The translations under genes and the position numbers were made by a program. Shown one piece after another: positions 5,365 through 8,311 of a DNA stretch of 8,311 nt. This DNA is from Scatosoma sp045632625 (GTDB taxonomy: Bacteria > Bacillota > Clostridia > Christensenellales > Borkfalkiaceae), in NCBI GenBank assembly GCA_045632625.1, contig JAZQWZ010000093.1, positions 1 through 8,311 of the forward strand, written 5' to 3'. Within the stretch, counting starts at the first letter, position 1, and every line of letters begins with the position of its first letter. The notes under the pieces were generated by a model. It was not told where the DNA came from. It saw nothing but the letters and a program-made list of their open reading frames with translations, and did no database searches.

Positions 5365-6243
5365 ATGTTTGGATACGTTCGTACGGATACGCCGTATTTA
5401 TTTATCAAAGACCAAACGCTGTATCAAGCGATGTATTGCGGACTGTGCAAAGGGATTGCTAAGTCTTGCGGGCATAGCGCGCGGATGGGGCTTTCCTACG
5501 ACGTTACTTTTTTATCCGTATTGCTCCATAATTTGAAAGGCGTTGACGTAAAAATTGATAAAGGACATTGTTTAACGCATTGTATACGCTCTAAAAAAAT
5601 GGCGGAACCGGACGAGATTATGTGTCAACTGGGCGCGTTTAACACGGCGCTAGCTTATTATAAATGTACCGACGATATCTTGGATAAGGACGGCGGTAAA
5701 GCCAAGCGGTTGCTCTTTAAAAAGGGTATGCGGCGCGTTAAGAAAAACTATCCCAAAATTGCGGAAGTTGTCGATAGACAAATGCGCTTGCAGGCGCAAA
5801 CGGAAAAGGAGCAAACGGATAGTATCGACAGGGCGGCGGATGCTACGGCGTGCATGCTTGCGGAGATTTCCGATTTGATTTTGCAAGATAAGCGTACGCA
5901 GGAAACGCATGATTTGTTTTATGCAATCGGTAAATGGATTTATCTTATCGACGCGTTGGATGATTATGATAAAGACAAACAAAAAGGCGCATATAATCCC
6001 TTTGTTTTACGCTTTCAAAGCGATTGCAAGGCGAGGCTTATGCAGGATAGAGAAGGGGAAGAGGTGCGCTTTGCCTTTCATGCGCTTTTCTTTGATATTC
6101 GGGAAAATTTATCTAAATTGCATTTCCATTTTAATCGGGATTTGTCTGATAATATCTTGCTTCGCGGTTTACCTGCGGTGACAGAGCAAGTGTTCAACGG
6201 GGACTGCAAGGCGTGTAAAAAAACAAAAAAAGAGCAAAAATAA
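5365..6243 (+). CDS. DUF5685 family protein, Cys/His-rich, function unknown
   Basis: A 292-aa cytosolic-looking protein with no signal peptide or clear membrane segment. The start MFGYVRTD and the segment YQAMYCGLCKGIAKSCG...RMGLSYD fit the DUF5685 family found in Clostridia. Visible possible metal ligands are CGLC (C25, C28), GHCLTHC (H68, C69, H72, C73) and CKAC near the end (C281, C284). A conserved-looking acidic motif DALDDYDKDKQKGAYNPF spans 196-213 in a mostly helical protein. I infer metal binding; no activity is known to me. The ATG at 5365 is chosen over an in-frame GTG at 5359, because AGGGGGAG (5352-5359) lies at the right distance and MFGYV is the family start. It follows the 6S-like RNA by 34 bases and precedes the J-like gene by 32, suggesting cotranscription. 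Confidence 0.88.
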   Translation: MFGYVRTDTPYLFIKDQTLYQAMYCGLCKGIAKSCGHSARMGLSYDVTFLSVLLHNLKGVDVKIDKGHCLTHCIRSKKMAEPDEIMCQLGAFNTALAYYKCTDDILDKDGGKAKRLLFKKGMRRVKKNYPKIAEVVDRQMRLQAQTEKEQTDSIDRAADATACMLAEISDLILQDKRTQETHDLFYAIGKWIYLIDALDDYDKDKQKGAYNPFVLRFQSDCKARLMQDREGEEVRFAFHALFFDIRENLSKLHFHFNRDLSDNILLRGLPAVTEQVFNGDCKACKKTKKEQK

Positions 6244-6275
6244 AGAAAGAGAAAACCATAGGAGAATGGATAGAC

Positions 6276-6896
6276 ATGTGGGAAGATTATAAAGTTTTAG
6301 GCTTAAACGAAACGGCGACGGACGAAGAAATTGAGGCGCAATATAAAAAGCTTAAAGCAAAGTATGAGGAAGACCGTTGGTTATACGGCGAAGAAGGCAA
6401 CGAAGCGGCGAGAATGCTGACGAAGGTAGAAACTGCGTACCGTGAAATTATGGCAGAAAGAAAGCAGAAAGCCACCCAAGATAACAAAGGCAACGTATAC
6501 GAAGAAGTTACGACGCTTTTGAAAAATGGGAATTTAGCGGAAGCACAACGCCTTTTGGACGATTGCAACGAACGTCCTGCGGAATGGCATTATTTTCAGG
6601 CGGTTATTTTTTATAAAAAGAACTGGACGAACGACAGTAAGAAACAGTTGGAAATTGCTATTGATATGGATCCCAGCAACGCGAAATACCGCGCGGCATA
6701 CGGAAAAATGAACGCAAAAAACGAATATGAAAGACAAACGGCGGGCAATACGCAAAATCCGTATGCAAATAGGCAATCTATGCCCGAAGAAGGCGGCGAC
6801 CAAATGGGCGGCAACGCTTGCTCGCAATGTATTTCCTGTTGCTATACGTATATGTGCGTAAACTGCTTATTGAATTGCTGCTGCGGTTGTAACTAA
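6276..6896 (+). CDS. J-domain-like protein lacking HPD, with TPR-like region and Cys-rich tail
   Basis: A 206-aa protein. Residues 3-58 (DYKVLGLNETATDEEIEAQY...VETAYREIM) match the helix layout of a DnaJ J-domain, but where HPD should follow helix II the sequence reads KYEEDRW (29-35). The motif that stimulates DnaK ATP hydrolysis is therefore missing, and ordinary co-chaperone action is doubtful. Residues 73-147 look like TPR-type helix pairs (NGNLAEAQRLLDD; EWHYFQAVIFYKKNW; LEIAIDMDPSNAKYRAAYG). After a Gly/Asn/Gln-rich linker, the last 25 residues contain ten cysteines, including CSQC, SCC and NCCCGC, suggesting metal binding, Fe-S binding, lipidation or membrane association. AGGAGA (6260-6265) supports the ATG. 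The gene lies 32 bases after the DUF5685 gene and 13 before a membrane-protein gene. Genes of this pattern sit beside DUF5685 in other Clostridia as I recall; function is unknown. Confidence 0.88.
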   Translation: MWEDYKVLGLNETATDEEIEAQYKKLKAKYEEDRWLYGEEGNEAARMLTKVETAYREIMAERKQKATQDNKGNVYEEVTTLLKNGNLAEAQRLLDDCNERPAEWHYFQAVIFYKKNWTNDSKKQLEIAIDMDPSNAKYRAAYGKMNAKNEYERQTAGNTQNPYANRQSMPEEGGDQMGGNACSQCISCCYTYMCVNCLLNCCCGCN

Positions 6897-6909
6897 GCGA
6901 TAAAAAGCG

Positions 6910-7440
6910 ATGAAAAAGAGGATAAGTGCTTACGAAATTGCCCTGTCTGCCATGGCGTGCGCTTTGGCGACGCTGTGTATGACGATAGGGGTATATACAG
7001 AGATATTCCTATTTACGGGGTATTTGCTGGGGGCAGTGGCGCTAATGATGCCGCTTGCAAAGCAAAGCTACCGCGGGTATATTTTGGCGTATTTGGCGAC
7101 GTGTATTTTGTCGTTGATTTTCAATGCGGCACGCTTTTGGAACGTGTTGCCGTTCGTAATGTTTTTCGGTTTGCATCCGCTTGTTAACGAACTGCAGCTG
7201 AAGATAAAAATCAATCGTTGGATAGCGTGCGCGATTAAAGCCGCTTGGTTTGACGCTACCATGTACTTGGTGTGGCGGTTTATCTTTGATATGACGACCA
7301 CCGTGCCCCTGATTGATCAATATATCCTTCCGTTTATTATCGTGTTCGGTTCGGCATTTTTTATTTTTTACGATTATGCGACCTATCAATGCCGTGCAAC
7401 CGTGAATATGATGGTAAAACGCATAGATAAAAGAAAATAG
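6910..7440 (+). CDS. Multi-pass membrane protein, unknown (possibly ECF S-component-like)
   Basis: A 176-aa protein with about six predicted hydrophobic helices near residues 8-29, 33-50, 55-72, 76-95, 105-127 and 137-156, and a basic C-terminal tail (MVKRIDKRK). The size, six-helix layout and N-terminal EIALSAMACALATL helix recall substrate-binding S components of ECF vitamin transporters, but no diagnostic ligand motif is visible, so this stays tentative. WNVLPFVMFFGLHPLVNE (77-94) holds Pro, His and acidic residues within or beside a helix. It starts 13 bases after the J-like gene with no good ribosome binding site, so translation is probably coupled to that gene. Together with DUF5685 and the J-like protein it seems to form one unit. 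Confidence 0.85.
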   Translation: MKKRISAYEIALSAMACALATLCMTIGVYTEIFLFTGYLLGAVALMMPLAKQSYRGYILAYLATCILSLIFNAARFWNVLPFVMFFGLHPLVNELQLKIKINRWIACAIKAAWFDATMYLVWRFIFDMTTTVPLIDQYILPFIIVFGSAFFIFYDYATYQCRATVNMMVKRIDKRK

Positions 7441-7484
7441 AAACAAGACGCTCAAACACATTCGTTTCGCGAAAGGAGAACGAT

Positions 7485-8311
7485 ATGCCAGAAAAAAACG
7501 AGATAGTTTGCGGTGTGGTGGAAGCCATAGGCTCTAATGGGGAAGGCATTGTTAAAATGGATGCAGTCACTTTTTTCGTGCCTGCTTGTTTGCCGGGCGA
7601 AAAAGTGCGGTTTAAGATTTTAAAAATTAAAAATAACATAGGATACGGCAAGTTGGAAGAAGTGTTGACACCTGCCGAAGAACGCGCGCGGGCTAAATGT
7701 CCCGTGTTTTTGCGTTGTGGTGGGTGTGCCCTGCAACATTTGGCGTATGAAAGCCAGCTCTTGCATAAAAACGGCGTTGTTAAGGACGCTTTGCGTAAAA
7801 TAGGCGGGTTACAAGTGCCTGTATTGCCTACCGTGCCCAGCGATTTGCCGTTTGGATATAGAAATAAACTGCAAATGCCCATAGGCGTGAATAAAGAAGG
7901 AGAAACGGTAATAGGGTTTTACGCGGAAAGAAGCCACCGCATCGTACCCATTTCCGCTTGTGCGATTCATCCTGTATGGGCGGAAACGCTGATTGCTATT
8001 TTGCGTAGATATACAAGCGAATGCGCGGTGAAAGGCTACGACGAAGAACAAAAAACGGGCGCGCTTAGGCATATCGTTGCCAGAGAAATCGGTGGGAAGT
8101 TTATTTTTACTTTGGTTACGGCAAAGCGAAAACTGCCTGGGTTGGAGCATTTGATTACACTCTTAAAGGGAAAATTTGAAACGTTTTCGCTGTATCTGAA
8201 TTTTAACGACAGCGACACCAACGTTATTCTTGGAAAAGAGTTTCAACTCGTACATGGTATAGGCGTTTTTGAGGCGGAAGAGCAGGGGATACGCTATGAG
8301 GCAGGACCTGC
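7485..8311 (+). CDS. rlmD: rRNA (uracil-5-)-methyltransferase, RlmD/RlmCD (RumA) family, 5' part (truncated by window end)
   Basis: The reading frame is open from ATG 7485 (AGGAGA at 7474-7479) to the window end: 275 residues of an expected 450 or so. By family knowledge it methylates C5 of uridines in 23S rRNA using S-adenosylmethionine. Residues 5-60 look like a TRAM RNA-binding domain (GSNGEGIVKMD, VPACLPGEKVRF). The [4Fe-4S] cysteines are C72, C78 and C81 (KCPVFLRCGGC) plus C159 (ISACAIHP), the typical spacing. FGYRNKLQMP (123-132), GALRHIVAR (192-200) and TNVILG (245-250) are conserved in the central domain, and the sequence ends at YEAGP, just before the SAM-binding methyltransferase domain. 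In Bacillota one enzyme often modifies both U747 and U1939 (RlmCD), so the exact site specificity, and therefore the symbol, is uncertain. It follows the membrane-protein gene by 44 bases with no visible terminator. Confidence 0.93.
   Translation, partial: MPEKNEIVCGVVEAIGSNGEGIVKMDAVTFFVPACLPGEKVRFKILKIKNNIGYGKLEEVLTPAEERARAKCPVFLRCGGCALQHLAYESQLLHKNGVVKDALRKIGGLQVPVLPTVPSDLPFGYRNKLQMPIGVNKEGETVIGFYAERSHRIVPISACAIHPVWAETLIAILRRYTSECAVKGYDEEQKTGALRHIVAREIGGKFIFTLVTAKRKLPGLEHLITLLKGKFETFSLYLNFNDSDTNVILGKEFQLVHGIGVFEAEEQGIRYEAGP

Noticed and set aside
7465..7474. A 10-base palindrome TTTCGCGAAA before the methyltransferase gene
   Set aside because: It is short, overlaps the edge of an ordinary AGGAGA ribosome binding site, and is readily explained by chance.
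7361..7882. A 173-codon minus-strand frame over the membrane gene end and the start of the methyltransferase
   Set aside because: The + strand frame here encodes conserved TRAM and Fe-S motifs, so the minus frame is a shadow.

Overview
The window looks like a chromosomal segment of a low-to-middle GC Bacillota bacterium, most likely a gut Clostridia (a Christensenellales-type lineage is my best guess, inferred from gene families and style, not from an alignment). Supporting signs are strong AGGAGG-type ribosome binding sites, TTGACA/TATAAT-like promoters, a large lipoprotein with InlB-type and BspA-type repeats, and the pairing of a DUF5685 gene with a J-domain-like gene. All genes lie on the + strand. 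I see no mobile element, CRISPR array, tRNA or rRNA.

Positions 1-642 hold the 3' part of a PLP-dependent class I aminotransferase, closed by an intrinsic terminator (655-705). A good promoter (725-751) then drives a monocistronic 640-aa surface lipoprotein (787-2709), which has its own terminator (2727-2754). A second promoter, with an A/T-rich upstream tract and extended -10 (2828-2856), leads to a 137-aa P-loop ATPase of unknown role (2924-3337). Between it and threonine synthase thrC (3487-5028) lies a 149-base leader with a palindrome and a UUCG-capped terminator-like hairpin ending just before the thrC ribosome binding site. A 9-bp alternative pairing would disrupt that hairpin, so the leader may be an attenuator. 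thrC ends at a clear hairpin (5043-5067).

The 336-base gap after thrC is not empty. It has a promoter (5115-5143) and a roughly 184-base rod-shaped RNA (5147-5330) with the architecture of 6S RNA (ssrS): paired ends, a central region with a small hairpin on its 3' strand, and a long apical arm. 6S RNA binds housekeeping RNA polymerase and dampens transcription in stationary phase. The 5' strand of the central region resembles what I recall of the B. subtilis 6S-1 product-RNA template.

Only 34 bases after the RNA, with no terminator visible, begins a tight run of four genes: a DUF5685 protein rich in Cys/His pairs (5365-6243), a J-domain-like protein without the HPD motif and with a ten-cysteine tail (6276-6896), a six-helix membrane protein (6910-7440), and the 5' part of an rRNA uracil-C5 methyltransferase of the RlmD/RlmCD type with its iron-sulfur cysteines (7485 to the window end). 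The first three look like an uncharacterised functional unit. The most interesting points are the 6S RNA and its linkage to this cluster, the divergent J-like/Cys-rich protein, and the possible thrC attenuator.
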